Assembly (NCBI GenBank): GCA_008694505.1
Contig: VZDJ01007747.1
Location: forward strand, 12,234,400 to 12,298,399
Length of the DNA stretch: 64,000 nucleotides
Direction of reading: 5' to 3'
Origin: Cyanoderma ruficeps
Taxonomy: Eukaryota; Chordata; Aves; Passeriformes; Timaliidae
The notes beneath the pieces are model-generated. The model was not told the DNA's origin and made no database searches. It was given only the letters and a program-made list of their open reading frames with translations. The position numbers and the translations under genes were made by a program. This document shows, in pieces, positions 1 to 13,224 of this stretch. The first letter of the stretch is position 1. Every line of letters begins with the position of its first letter.

Positions 1-650
1 TCAGACCTAAGGAGAGGATAACAAAGCTGGAGGAGAAGAATGTATCATCACTGCACACAAGGAATGCATCAGGTACTACAGGAATACAAAGAATGCACAA
101 TTTGTGTGCTACAAAGAAGATGGAATTCATGGGCCACCAGGAAATCCAACTTGGCAACTGTGTTGGAATCAGCTCTAACTGGGTAAAAGGTAATTCTGTC
201 AGGGGGAGACGACAACCCACCAACCCAAGACAAGAAACCCACTGACTCAAAAGAAGTGAAAGGCTGAGCGTTTGACCAATTAAAGTTAGAAGCAAGGGAG
301 TCATTTAACCAATAGAATAAGAGAACTGTATGGCTAATGAGCATCGATTTCTTTTTTTGCTAAAATATATAAATAGGGACCATTGCTGAGAAACCTGAGG
401 TGAAGAAGAAAGTCTGGATCCACAGGCAGTGACTATCTTCTCCTAAATCTCTCTCTGTCTCCTCCCCTGTCAGCCTCCCCATCTCTTATTTTTCTATTTC
501 TTTTTTCTGTGATCTTTTTTGCACCTTAATTCAGGCCAAGGCATCTATCAATAATCAGGTCTTAACAGATGCCAAGTGGAGTTTTGCTGAGGAACCAGTT
601 TGTCCACACCAAACGAGGTGTGAATGTTCTTCCTGACCTATCAAGACCTT
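1..650 (+). mobile_element. Partial LTR-like sequence at the window edge
   Basis: A TATA box (TATATAAATAG, 366-376) is followed by an R-like segment rich in CTCTCTCTGTCTCC, then ACCTTAATTCAGGCCAAGGC and an AATAAT poly(A)-signal variant (551-556). This order and wording resemble LTRs of bird endogenous retroviruses. The left end is cut by the window and the right edge is uncertain (570-650). No retroviral open frame is seen after it. A non-LTR promoter cannot be excluded. Confidence 0.45.
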
Positions 651-2737
651 CAGAGGGAAGTGTTTAGTGGCTCAGCTCAACACAGCACCTAGCTCAATGT
701 CTGACCACCTACAAAATGACCTTTTGAAGGAAGCAGAGGACTTGAGGAAACTTCAGTTTATGTATTCCTCCCAGGAACCATGGGGATAATATTGTGAGCG
801 TGAGCATATTGACACTAGTCATGGGGATCACATTTGCATTGTGATCCAACTGTGTCTCTTGTAACTCTTGTGCTCAAGTTGTGATTTCAACAACTTACCC
901 AAGCACATTGCTAAATCCAAATCCTGTGTAGAGTCAAGTATCTTAAAAATTGTAAGCTTGGTATTAAAACATTAAACTCTTCCTGGGTGGAATATCTAAG
1001 AGATCTGTTCAGATAGTATTGGATGGTGAAATAGCCTGTCACAGTTATGTATAATTGATCTAAATTGGAAACTTGTGCATTCAATTAGAAAACAGGTAAA
1101 TGCATGTAAGTCTCTTCTTGATTTGATTTTGGCCCATTCTTCTTGATCTAAGACATTATATGCAGTATTTCTTCAATTTCTAATTGTGTGTAACACCACA
1201 CACAGTTAAATTAGCATGGATGATTAGTACTTTCATTCTACACCCATGAACTTTTTGTTTCCTGTAGCTCTTAATCAAGCCATTGCTTAACTTCCTCCTT
1301 AACAAAAGCATTTAAAGTCTTCAGACAAACAAGTGGGTGAGTTCTGAGAATTTTTGTCTGCTGAACTGAGGACTAGTCAAACTAGGCAAAACTTTCTAGT
1401 AGAAAACTCATTAATACCCTGAAGATGTAAAATTTCTTATTCTAATTATACTTAGTTCGTAATTTCTCCAGATCTGATTTACATGCATTATAATTTTTTG
1501 CATTTAATTTTTTCTTATACTCAACTGCAACAACCATTCTAATTTGGATTCAGCATTACAAGATGAGGTTTTTATAATCCCCCATATTTTTCCATAATTA
1601 TAAAATGAGAATGTTGACACATAAATGCAGGACAAAAAAACACTAGCAAATGCAGCATAAGTTTGATAATTTTAAATCAAACAAAGTGAAAAATATTGAA
1701 TTGAACCCTCTCAGGACCACTGCTAAATAATCCTTAGGATTATGCCGTTCAAGTAATTTAAACAAGCCTGCATTTTATCCTACAACACACAGTGGAAAGC
1801 TATTATGCTTTCATGAATATTTTATTTAAATCCCTGATTTGTAAGATGAAATTTCTCTTCCACAGACTTCATACAGAAGGGCAAATTATAAATTGAGTCT
1901 TGTAAAAGCAAACTGCTTGATATGAAACATCACTTTATCCCCACCTTGTGGAAATTTTCTGCATATGTTATTCCTTAGTTGAAAAATAAATTTGTGGGTG
2001 TGATCTGAATGATTCTAGTAGTATAGCTGAAGCATGTAGTGTATCCATAGAGATCATCTTGCACTCACCTTGTCCTGGAGTTTTACAGCTCCAAATTCAG
2101 GTGTTCAATTAGGTAAGCCTGAGCTGAATCTGCTTATCAGAAACACCAGGAGAGAGGACGGAACGGAAGGAGATCACACGAGATAAAAATTCACATTCGG
2201 GTTTTGTTCCAAAGATTGGTGATTCCAATCTTTAATCTGAAGCATAGATAATAAGAGGTGAACTAAGATGGATTGATCTCGTAGGACACAGCTATATTTC
2301 TGAGCATTAATCCCATACATTCTACAAACTGAAAGATTGAATAATTCATTCATACAAAAAGGAACCAGGAACAAGGACAAATATTATAAATTAAAAAATT
2401 GAAAATTAAAATCTTAATTTTTATCTTGAACTGGAGTTGAGACTCACAAGGTGAGACTCACTTTTTTAGGACTGTAAAGTCCTATTCCCCCTGCTCTCTT
2501 CTGGGAGAGAAAATATATTATCTTCTTGCAGTTAAGAGTCTGGAAAAATGCAGAAATGAAGAAGTAAAGTGAACCCTGACATTGCTGCATTTAGTTTTCT
2601 GTTAATATTTAAAATAGCATGGAATAATTTCAAAGTCACTGTTAAGTTCTGTTTAAAAATATTTTCTTTTCGATTTCTATTTTCCTGTTAGAAGGTTGTT
2701 ACAGAGAAGATTCATGTTAAAGGTTAGGAACCTTTTT

Positions 2738-2738
2738 N
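2738..2738. other. Single undetermined base in a T run
   Basis: One N within a run of T, reflecting uncertain homopolymer sequence. Confidence 0.99.
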
Positions 2739-4825
2739 TTTTTTTTTTAAATTTCCAGCCTAAACTCAAGCTGTTTAGTTTTTGCTTATTTATTCTTTTA
2801 CTAGTTTTAGCTAATTGACTGGATAATTATTTGCCCTTCGCTAGAGTGGCTCACTGTCATTCATGTTTTCTGTTAAAGGCAAGAACCAAAACCCCTCAGC
2901 CTTGGTTTTCCTTGTCCGAATATGTTAGTGACTTCATGGCCTCTTTTCCATTTACCTGGTCATCTTTGGAATATTTCCATGCATTTTTTTGCTAGAATCA
3001 ACTCCTCTGAACTGCACAAAGTCCCCTCAGCTAAGATTTTACACAAGGCAGTCCTGTTATATCGAAGCACTTATTCTCAGTATAGCAACAGAATCACGGT
3101 TCTGCAGACACTCTGTTCACTCTGCCTGTGTTCAATATGTTCATAAAAACTAAGTCTTTTTCTTGAATTCTTTTTCTTGGAGGTTTTTTCCCCCTCATTC
3201 TGTTGGTAAAACAGAATTTTTTGATGTGGGACAGAAGAGAAACATCCAGCATTAAAATGAGACAAGGAGGTTTCACATTAATTTGTAGCTAAAAAATGCT
3301 GTATTTAAAATGGTATTTTTCCCAATCTTTCTTTAGTGAGGTTTCAAATCCAATATATATAACAAATATGGTATTGCTTATCTATAAGTCCACAAAAGCA
3401 GGGCAATTTTATTTTTCATGTAAAACAAAACCCCACAAAAAAACCCCAGACTGAAACAGTAATCTTAATATTTTTGTAACCAATAGGTTTCTTTCTGCTA
3501 TTCTTGACAAGTTACTTTTTATTTCATCATACAAATAAAAATACTTAAAATGTTGGGATTTTTTCTAACTTTAGTGAGAGACAGTGGTTTATCTCTTGTA
3601 TAAAGCCTACCAGTAGATTTTAGTCATCATGCTCCAAGCTGTATTTTAATAGAAGACTGTGCAACCCTTCAAAAGCACAGAACACAAGTTACTGACACCA
3701 TAAATGCTAACAAAAGGAAGATTATGTAAACACATAAACAAATAGAACAAGGCAAGGGACCATTATCTCAATATGAGTTAAAGTAGTGGGTACATCTGTG
3801 CTGCACAGCTCTTGGCAGCTGGCAGCTCCTCCAGCCAGCTCCTCCAGCCTGGATATGGTATCTTTACAGATATAGCACAGTTGTTATTTGTTTAGTTATT
3901 TAAACTTCAGGGTGAAAGGCATAAAATGAAGGTGTTATTGTAATTCATCAGAATATTTTAATATGGGAAATTGAGGATGAGTTATAGATTTTATATGAAA
4001 TCATGGAGAAATAACAGCAGCAAACTTCCTGAGGGACTGGCCAGAGACTTCCTAAAGCTTTTCAATTTTTTTTAACAGACAAAACCTGGCAGAGTCTCAT
4101 CCATTTTGCCTAGTGCACAACGTCCCACAAAAACAAGCCTTGGCATTTTCTGAAAACATATCGGTTGACCAACTGAATTGGCAGTTAAGCAAAATGAACA
4201 ACCAGACATTCAGTGCTTAAGTTCACCTTTCACCTTATAAAATGCAATCTTAAGGGCAAAACATATAAACTGGCTTCCTATGGGACACTGGAGTTATATT
4301 TTCAGGTATGGAAAGCAAGTACTTCATTGGTACGCTGCTATGAGCTCGAAAAAGCATCAGTGTTTGGTGTTGGGCTGGTGGCAGAGGACAGAAATACCTT
4401 GGGCCTTAGGCTTATAATGCTTCTCTGATGCATCACAGTATCAATGATCTTTAAATATTTTTTATTATATAACAGTGAACACCTAGGGTTTTTTTTCTTT
4501 TTCTGCAATAAACTTCTGAAAGCATATTTTATATGCATAAATCTGCAGAAAATCTGAAACTCTGACTACATGTAATCATTAGGACCAGTGGTCTAGAGGT
4601 ATTCCCATTCAACTCTTCACTGGTTTACAGATTTAAACAGTAACCTCTTGCTTTTCATTCCTCAGTTACAAATTTTTCATTCACTCTATAAGACATTTGC
4701 AGACTTTTGATATCCTGATAGAGAGAGGGACAAATCCCTGCTTTCATCTCTTTGCTGAGGACGTATGTCATCCTCACTGTGGCTAAAGCAAGATCATGAC
4801 AGCTGCCTTTTTTTTTTTTTTTTTT

Positions 4826-4853
4826 NNNNNNNNNNNNNNNNNNNNNNNNNNNN
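4826..4853. other. Assembly gap (28 N) after a poly(T) run
   Basis: About 18 T run directly into 28 N. The open frame that seems to cross this gap is an artefact. Confidence 0.99.
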
Positions 4854-6621
4854 CACAGCCATGTGTACATGTAGAGTTTTTTAACGTGGGTATGTAAGCA
4901 AGAGATTTTGGGAGTGGCAGCTATGTAAGCATATGTAGAGCAGAGACCTAAATAGATCCCCAGCTGACATCCTGGCATAGCATCTAATCCCACACTATTT
5001 TTTTCACTCACTTGAGTATTTGCACAAGTAAAAGTACAACACAAATTGCGTATTATTGCCATTTTTATATGGCTGTTAAATTAGTCTCAAGGTTTGGTCA
5101 TTTGGGTTTGGTATTCTTTTTCAATCTCACAAAAATCTCACCCATGCTTGCTTATAAACTGCATCGGATACTGAGTATTTTCTCCTTGTTTACGAAGTAC
5201 AATATTACAAAAAATCCTATGAGCAGCTATTCCAGCCACTCTGTGTGACAACAGCAGGTGGCAGCAAAGGGGTCCGGATATGGACTTTAGGAAAAAAAAA
5301 CCGACTAGGGTTTGCAAAGAATGAACACAGTATGAACAAGTTATTTTCTACAGGGGCGACTCCTCTCACGAAAATAGTTTCCTCTAATGCAACCTGTTAT
5401 TTGGGAAAGTGTTCCCAAAATATTTTAGATTGAAACTGAAATAAAATAGTTTGCTTTGCTTTAGTTTTACTCATCCCAAAGCTACCTGACCTGTTTAGTT
5501 TCAAATTTTTAAAAAATCCTAAGGCATTAAACTGTTTCTTTAAGTAAGGACATTGGGAAAGATGCAACGTGAGCCTCCCTAATCTCCTTAACTAAGCCCC
5601 TGAAAGCTCTGAGAGCTGTGTGAACAGCCACATTATGGAATAACCAGATATGACAGCCAAATCTGCACTGCACTGGGCCAGTCCTGCAAGGAGATATTGG
5701 TGACTTCAAGTTTCATGCATGAGAGAAAAGGTGAAATAATTTGGTGACTGAATAAAATACTTCAATTTCAGAAATCCTGAAACAGAATACAATAAAATAT
5801 GAAAGGAGATGTTTGAACAATGCATAAGTCCTTTTTTTTTTTTTAACTTTCTCTTTTCTTTTTTTTTTTAATTTTTGGAATTTAAAATATTCAGCAGTTT
5901 TGAAACAGCAATATTTCTGAATTTCACAATTTTCTGCCTATCACTTCCCTCTGCCTCAGGTAATCTGAACAGAATAGACTAGAAACACTTGCAAGACACT
6001 TGGCAATCTTTCATAACTTTCACTTGCTATGTACGCAATATTGGTATCACTTGGCATTCATTTTTCTGCTTGTTGCCAGACAAACATAGGATGAAAAATG
6101 CATTTCTCAGAGCTGGAAAACTGCATAGAAGTGAAGATGGAACAGGCAGAAGGAAACTAAGAGCTAACTCTAGCCAACATGAAAGGCTGTATGCACATCC
6201 TCATCTTCAGGAGCAGAGCACAGCCACCACCACCCCTGCCTTTTAATGAAATGCTCCACAGACAGGTGACACAGCAGACAATTCCCATCATCCAAACAAA
6301 AGGACAGAACAGAGACTGATAAGGACATTTGGGGTGATTACATTAAAAATGAGCAGGTATGAGAAGAAAAGTATTCATATTACTTTGTCCTTCACCTCAT
6401 ATCAGTGAGACTATTAAGATGGATGTTCAAGGCTCCATCTCCATTAGTTCTGGCTGAAAATTGGAGAAATTTCTGCTTCCTGGGAAACCATTAGTTTCCT
6501 TCTGGTTGGACAGCAGTGTAGAAAAATTAATTTTCCATAAGGGATATGTCATACTAGAAATATGAAAGTGCAATACATTCTGAACCTAAAAGCAAATATT
6601 TGCACTGTATCATTGATTTTG

Positions 6622-6693
6622 TTAGGTTTATCCTTTTTAACTACTATTAGGTTTATCCTATTTAATTACTATTAAATTGCTATTTAATTACTA
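6622..6693. repeat. 25-bp AT-rich tandem repeat, about 2.9 copies
   Basis: TTAGGTTTATCCTTTTTAAC plus TACTA-like ends repeat at 6622 and 6647; a more diverged copy starts at 6672. Two or three mismatches separate the first two copies. Confidence 0.8.
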
Positions 6694-9575
6694 ATAAAAA
6701 ATAAAACCCCCAAAAAATTACAAGCAAGTGATGCCAGCCAAATCACATGAGCAAGAAATCCCTTTGTAGTGTTCAGAGACACATTAAGAGTTTTTTGGAA
6801 ATGTGAAGACTCAATCATAATACAGTAATATATTTCCCATTTCCAAAACTGTGGAGTGGAAAAGCAAACTATGGAAGACAAGGCAAACAGCAGTATAAAG
6901 CACATCAGTAAATGAACATTTTTATGAAAAGAAATTATCTTTGGGAAGGTTCATTTTATTTCATACTATATGTGTATATATATTTATAATACTCTACAAA
7001 ATTTTCAAAAACATGGTAGAGAAGTCCTGCCAGATATTTGAAATCCTTTTGCTACTTGCTATAATTCTGATGTCAAAAATAAATTCAGAAGGAAATACTT
7101 CTATTTCATTCTCTTCTCTAGTCTTATGGGGTCTTCTTGTTCAGTCTCAATGACAGAGTCACTGCAAAGTTACGTACTTACAGAGGAAGATCTTTCATCT
7201 TTCTTTTCACTCTGTATTTCAGCCTTATTATAGACGTTCTCAGATGTCTGACTGTCAAGAGATATTCTATATATATGTCTCTTAACAGCTGCATTTTTTT
7301 ATGTTTTATTCTTTTTATCATTATTTCAAAGTGCTTTCGAGTTTGTAAGTTGTGCAGAACCACTTTCTCTCCGGACTCATGTCCATGATCTCCAAGTACA
7401 GCTAAATTGACTTATTTCTCTTAATATCAATATGTATTTGTGAGTGTTTTTTCAAATTCTTTCTTGCTCATTCAGATCTGTGCTGTAGTCTCATATCAGA
7501 TTGGAAATTATCTCCATGCCTCAGTGGTTTTCCCATCCTGTCCAGCACTTGAGGTGTGACCCATCCCAGCTGTGTTTCCACTCTCAGGGCTCCCTGCCAC
7601 ATGGCATTATGCTCTGATTCACTCCCTTTTCTGCTGTTAGCCTGTCACCAGTTTGTCTTGGCATTTCTTTCTCTTGTCATGTCTCCTTTACCTCACTAGC
7701 AGTACACATTTTCCATTTTCCCATTATCTGCTTTGCCTGTCCATCCATTCCAATTCATTGGAACAGTTGGCACTCCTCTCTCAGCACTGGGTCTGAGACA
7801 GGCACACACAGACTACCAGGATGATTACCAGCCTTATGTGTAGTACAGGTGGTTGTGTGGCAGTTAAGGAGAGACACTGTCACCACAAACATAGGTACTG
7901 ATATGTGGAAAATGTAGTGCACCAAAAAAAAGAAGTGCACCCAAATCAGATAAGTATATTATAAGACTATGTGCTGACAGTTCCTTTTCCTGTGTTTAGT
8001 ATCAGAAGCCAAGTTTCAGGACTCTTTCCAGACTGCAGATACTGCAGAAATAATGATGAGATGCAGGCAGGAAGATATTTCACACATTTGGCAGATGAGA
8101 GAGGGGAACAGCAAAGTCAGCCTTTGACAGGTAACACGCTTTTAAACACTGCCAACATTTCCGCTTGAGTCAGAAGTTTTACTACAGATATTCTGTCTTT
8201 GAATTTGCCTAGTCACTTATTCTGGTGCCTTTTTCTGGACTTAGACATTAACTGACTGTGCAGTCAGTTATGAATTACTTTTAAGAGAAAAAGTAGTGAT
8301 AAATACTATTTATGAACAATGGGGTTCTTGTTTTGGGGAAGAAAAGTTTCTCTGAGGAAGCTCTCCAATGAATCATCATAATGTGTTCAATCAAACAAGA
8401 AAACAATGTGTGTTTATGCCAGCTATTTTCATCCAGATGAGGTGTATATGCAAGTAAACTTAAGTATGTCCTAAAATTAAGCAGTAGCCAAGGCACATTT
8501 CCCATACTTAAATATATCAAGAACAATTCAGCAAGAACACTATTTAGCTTGGAATTTTCTTCTGGGGAAGGGACTATATGTTGTTAAACTGAATTAAGAA
8601 AGAACTGAGAAAGGTACATATTTGGTAGGGCATTTAGTTAATTTTTTTTTTTTAACTGTTTTGCTCCTCTTACTAGAATCTTGTTTTTATAGTGACTTAA
8701 TTCCTGAAAGGATTCCCTAAATTTGGGAAAAAAAAAAATCTAGCACAAAAACAAAACCACACCACAGCTAAATTGAATTAGTGTTTTTAAAAAAATATTT
8801 TCCATTTTGTCACCTTTAAGAAGGCACCAGAAAGGGAAGTGTCAAGGTTCTCCTCTGCCCTAATCCTACCTATTTTCCTTATTAAATCAGATATATATTT
8901 TAATTATATATCAAGAGGAAATGCTGTATGAAGAGAAGAGCTACACATGTGGCATATGTACCTATTCCTCCAGCTGGGATCTGGAAGACCCACAGGTGGA
9001 TTTGACCGTGTTGTCTTCTTGCCAAGGAAATGGCCTGGAGGGTTGAGCCAGAGACAGCTGCACAAGGCAGGCTCTGATGTCTACCCTGTGCTGAGAAGCC
9101 CCAGCCAAAACACTGGAGATTAAGACATATAAGACTCACCTAAGTCTAGTAACTTGGTGGCATTTTGCATTTTTCAGGGTGTTTGATACCCGTGACAGGT
9201 GTGAGACGTCATGTTTGACACTCCTTCTGGAGTCGTAGGTGAAGATCAGGAGAGAGATCCTAAGACCCCTAAAATTATCATAAATATCATCTGGTCTATC
9301 CCCCTCTACGTTTTAAGCTCTAGCAATAACACAGTTTATTTTTGGGCAGCTGCTTGGCTAGCTAGACATAAGGCAGCTTAACGTACAACTTCCATGTCTG
9401 CAGAGTAACGCCTCTGACCACAGGCATCACCAAGCTGAGTGGCCTCAGGATCCCACGGCTTTTGAACCAAGCACGGCTCCGCTCCACAGGAATCTAGAAC
9501 TGTGCTTCTCACTTTAATGCCAAACGAGGCTTAGATATAGCTGGAAGCTGTCACTACTTATTTTTACCACTTAGT

Positions 9576-9650
9576 AGTTTAATTAAAAATTAAAGATTAA
9601 TTAATCATTAATTAAAAATAATAGTTATATTTAAAATATTTATGCTAGAA
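9576..9650. repeat. AT-rich cluster of TTAATTAA palindromes
   Basis: Overlapping TTTAATTAA, GATTAATTAATC and ATTAATTAAA units form several small inverted repeats, followed by TTTAAAATATTTA. Such clusters match homeodomain core sites by chance as well as by function. Confidence 0.6.
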
Positions 9651-10445
9651 GGTAACAAGTATTTCTAAAAGGTTAACATCTGTTTTCACACCAGGTAGGA
9701 TAAGTCAGCATCATAAATACCCTTTTTACAAATTTTACCCCTAATATCCTAAAAAAAAAATCACTGTACTACAAAAGTAAGTGTCATTTGAAGTGGGGGG
9801 TGGTGGTGTGGTGATTCACATTACTATATTGCAACGATAATTGTGTACAAATGCCATTTCTAAAGTAGGTGGAAAAACCTGCTACAGATTAAAAAACCCC
9901 TTTAGAATGACAAGAAATGCCAAGATGTCAGGTTCCCCACTGAAATCCTTTAGTTATCACTCCCTGTTAATTCACTCCCACTTGTGACTGATATTGAAGG
10001 GCTCAATCAATTTTAATATACATATCTGTATATAAAGACAGAGTGTTTAAATGTTTTTCAGCTATCCTACAGAATAATTTCTAAACATACAGAAATAGAG
10101 AAGAATCAGATTGGTCTTATGAAAGCTAGTATTTAAAATCAGACCCTCTCAAATGGACTATTAGCCACATTCTTCTGTTTTACATAGCTTTACCACCAGA
10201 TGTCAGTACTCCACACGTCAGTGTGAGCTCGACCATTTCGTCATCCCCTTTAAGCGTTTTCCTCCCTGTCATTAAAAGCTACAAAATCATTCCGGACGCG
10301 GATAATCTCTTTGTGTTTTGAGGGGCGGTGGTAGTGTTTTTACGTAAGACACTTGTATTTGATGAGGAATAAGCAAGAAAATCAGCATGCTTTCAATGTA
10401 TCCACAATTGTGTCCATAAATAGAACACTCAGCTGTCATGCAGGC

Positions 10446-10562
10446 ACCAAAAAAAAAACAACCAAAAAACCAACCAAAAACAACCTACCAAAACCCCAAA
10501 CCCAACAACAACAAAAAACACCAAAAAAATACCCCCAAAAACAAAATAAAAAAACCACCCCA
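10446..10562. repeat. A/C-rich low-complexity tract
   Basis: About 115 bases almost free of G and T: runs of A interrupted by C, CC and CCCC. The open frame through it encodes only K, N, Q, P and T and is not a protein gene. Confidence 0.9.
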
Positions 10563-13189
10563 CTTAAATGCCAGAATTTTGTAGGGAAATATGTATAATA
10601 TCCAATTTCAGTGTCACCATAGCACTTGTACTTAATTATACTTCTTTGGTTTTTTTTTTTTTTGGTGAATCTAATTATTTTGGTAGAAGAAGGATTTGCT
10701 TTGAACTTAAGGTATTTTGAAACTTATAACACTTCAAAAAGAAAGGTTAAGTACATTGAATTAGTTAGTTAGATTTCCCAGTCTGAACAAATTCCTAGAA
10801 AGAAGCAGAGCTGAAATGATTGTATTTTCAAAAATTCATGTGGAAAAAATATTTAAAATTATAATAAAATCAAATTAAAATGACCAAAAAAGTTCAACAC
10901 CAAACAAATTGAATTATGTTGAAAACTTCCCTCTATATACTACACAGAAGAAATTAAATCACCTGTAAGCATATGAAATCAAGACTGCAAGTGCCAAAAA
11001 AACCCCCCATAGAGCAAAAAAAAAATCTCCAAAATATTTATCAAATTGAAATGTAGCACTAGATTATGTTGCTCTTGCCTAGTATCAACCCAAAACCTCA
11101 CAAGTAGCAGCCAAACCAATCCTGGATCAAAACAAGTTTTGTTCCATTCAGATTTCTATGATTTTTTCATCTATTCCTTTTCCATTTGGATAAAGGAAAA
11201 CAAAGCAATAGAACTGTTAGAAGGACTATGACCCTAAAAAGTGGTGCAGTCTTCTCAGTTAGCCTCCTGGGAAAACCTGTGACATAGAGTTCAACTCTAA
11301 TCTTCTGGAACATAGTCAAATTGTCTGCATGTCTGTTCATAAATACCTGTTCGACAGATTTGGCCCATATACTAGTCCAGGAACTGAGTGGATTTTGTTC
11401 TCAAGAATTTAATCCAGTTAAAGAGATTAATGCAGATAACAAACTCTTACTGCTCCCCACGGCACACAGGGAAGCCTTTGGTAAGAGGAGATTACTTTCG
11501 AAGTTCAATGGCTCCTTCAATGCACATGGTCTTCTACTATCTTTCAACAAAGTTAAGTACAAATGGATACATGAATCTATGTATTTGTTGTCAAAATGAA
11601 AAAAAAATTTGCATCATTCACAGATTACCAAAACATTTCTGAGTACTGATAGTTGGGCTTGCACTTTGAAAAGGACATTCTTTTAATCTCTTCTTTTAAT
11701 CAACTTTTTTCCTTAGGATTATCACCCCCCACAATTACTTAATTATATCCCATAAATTATGGTATAAACTCACATTACTACTTTTAATTTTTTTGCTGGA
11801 CTTACTGTCCCTCCCAATTTCAGAAAATTTTATTTTGTCTAATATTGCCATTTGCTATTTTGTTTGATCTTAAAGAAGAACAACAATAAATCTTGAATAT
11901 CAGCAGAAAAGTATTACATAGCACAAATTTGCCTAAGATTTACGGTAGCATGACACATGTAAATATCCCCCCACTTCCTGGTTTTCCGTCTACATTAGGA
12001 ATACTGAAGGATAATAGAAATTTCTTTGAGGAGCTTGCTCGGGTTTTTCTCCCTAGTGAAGGGCTTCTCCACAGTTGTCCTTCACAGGGAACCTCACATT
12101 TGGATAATGAGGCTGAGAATGTGCCAGGAGAAGCATGATGAATATCTGCATCGGGGGCTTGGCTGGGCTCAGCATCACGTTTGATCTGAGCCAGGTAAGA
12201 TTAACCCCAATGCCAGTCTCAGCCACTTGCTCTGCAGCTGGAGCAGAGCAAACTCGCAGAGATGAAGGGGGAAGCCCAGGCCAGCAGTACCTTGCCCAGG
12301 GGCAGTGATTGTGGGTGAAGGGAACACTGGAAAAAGGGTTAGGGGAAAGCTGGCATGAAGGCACAGCCCCTGAGGATACACTCTGGAAGAGTGCAGGGAG
12401 AGAAAGAACAACATTGAGTTTGCTGAAGAAAGGCAGGGGAAAAATATCTGCTCATGCATGTATTTCCATGTGTTAAATGCGGAGAATTAGGCTTAGCATT
12501 TCTGTCAGAATGTCTGAAAGAGCTATAGGGAAAAAAGAATAACACTCTGAAGCCCAGAGGCCTGCTATTACCAGCAAGCAAAACAAGCTCAATAGGCTCA
12601 TGAAGAAAAGTCAAAGTTGCTATTATCTCCATCTTATAATTTGCAAAGTATCTGGTAACTGTGGTAGAGTAAAATTAATGCCATTTCTTGTGTGAAAAAT
12701 TTCACCTAGTCATTGAATTCACTATTTTTCTTTAAGGCTGTCATTATTTTTACTGTAGCAGAGAGGTAAATTTAAAAAAATATCTGTTTTCTGGGACCAT
12801 GTATTATATGTTTGTGTGTGTATTTAAAACATATGAAAAATGCAAACATTTAATGTTAACTATTACATTGCAAAAGCACTTGACAAGTCTCACATGCAAA
12901 AATCAGACTTTCCAGACTGATCACCCTAAAATCTTTACTTTTCTTCCTTATGTCAGTGAAAAGCAACCTGGCTGCAGTGGGGCTAGGACTATGGCTGCAG
13001 CAGAGGTCCCCTTATGCGTCATCCCCTGAGCTGCTTTAAGTGACGCAAACTCTACCCCATAGCTGCATGCAGTTGCATTTGTGACACATCAGCTCTGCCA
13101 CCATGTCACTCGTGCTGGGAAGAGATCCTGAGAACACATGGCCAGATGACTGGTCACTAGGTCCTGCTGTGACGATTAAAGGTTTACAA

Positions 13190-13224
13190 GTTTCTCCTGA
13201 CCATCTGCTCCTTTCAGGAGAAAC
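13190..13224. repeat. 11-bp perfect inverted repeat, 13-base loop
   Basis: GTTTCTCCTGA (13190-13200) and TCAGGAGAAAC (13214-13224) are exact reverse complements. It lies in intergenic DNA, so its role is unknown. Confidence 0.8.

Noticed and set aside
4655..5062. 135-codon minus-strand open frame
   Set aside because: It runs through 28 N and a poly(A) run, and the rest has no recognisable similarity.
9200..9300. Antisense CR1 3' end (ATCATCTGGTCTATCCCCCT resembles it)
   Set aside because: Only about 30 bases look similar and neither the terminal repeat nor neighbouring CR1 blocks could be followed.
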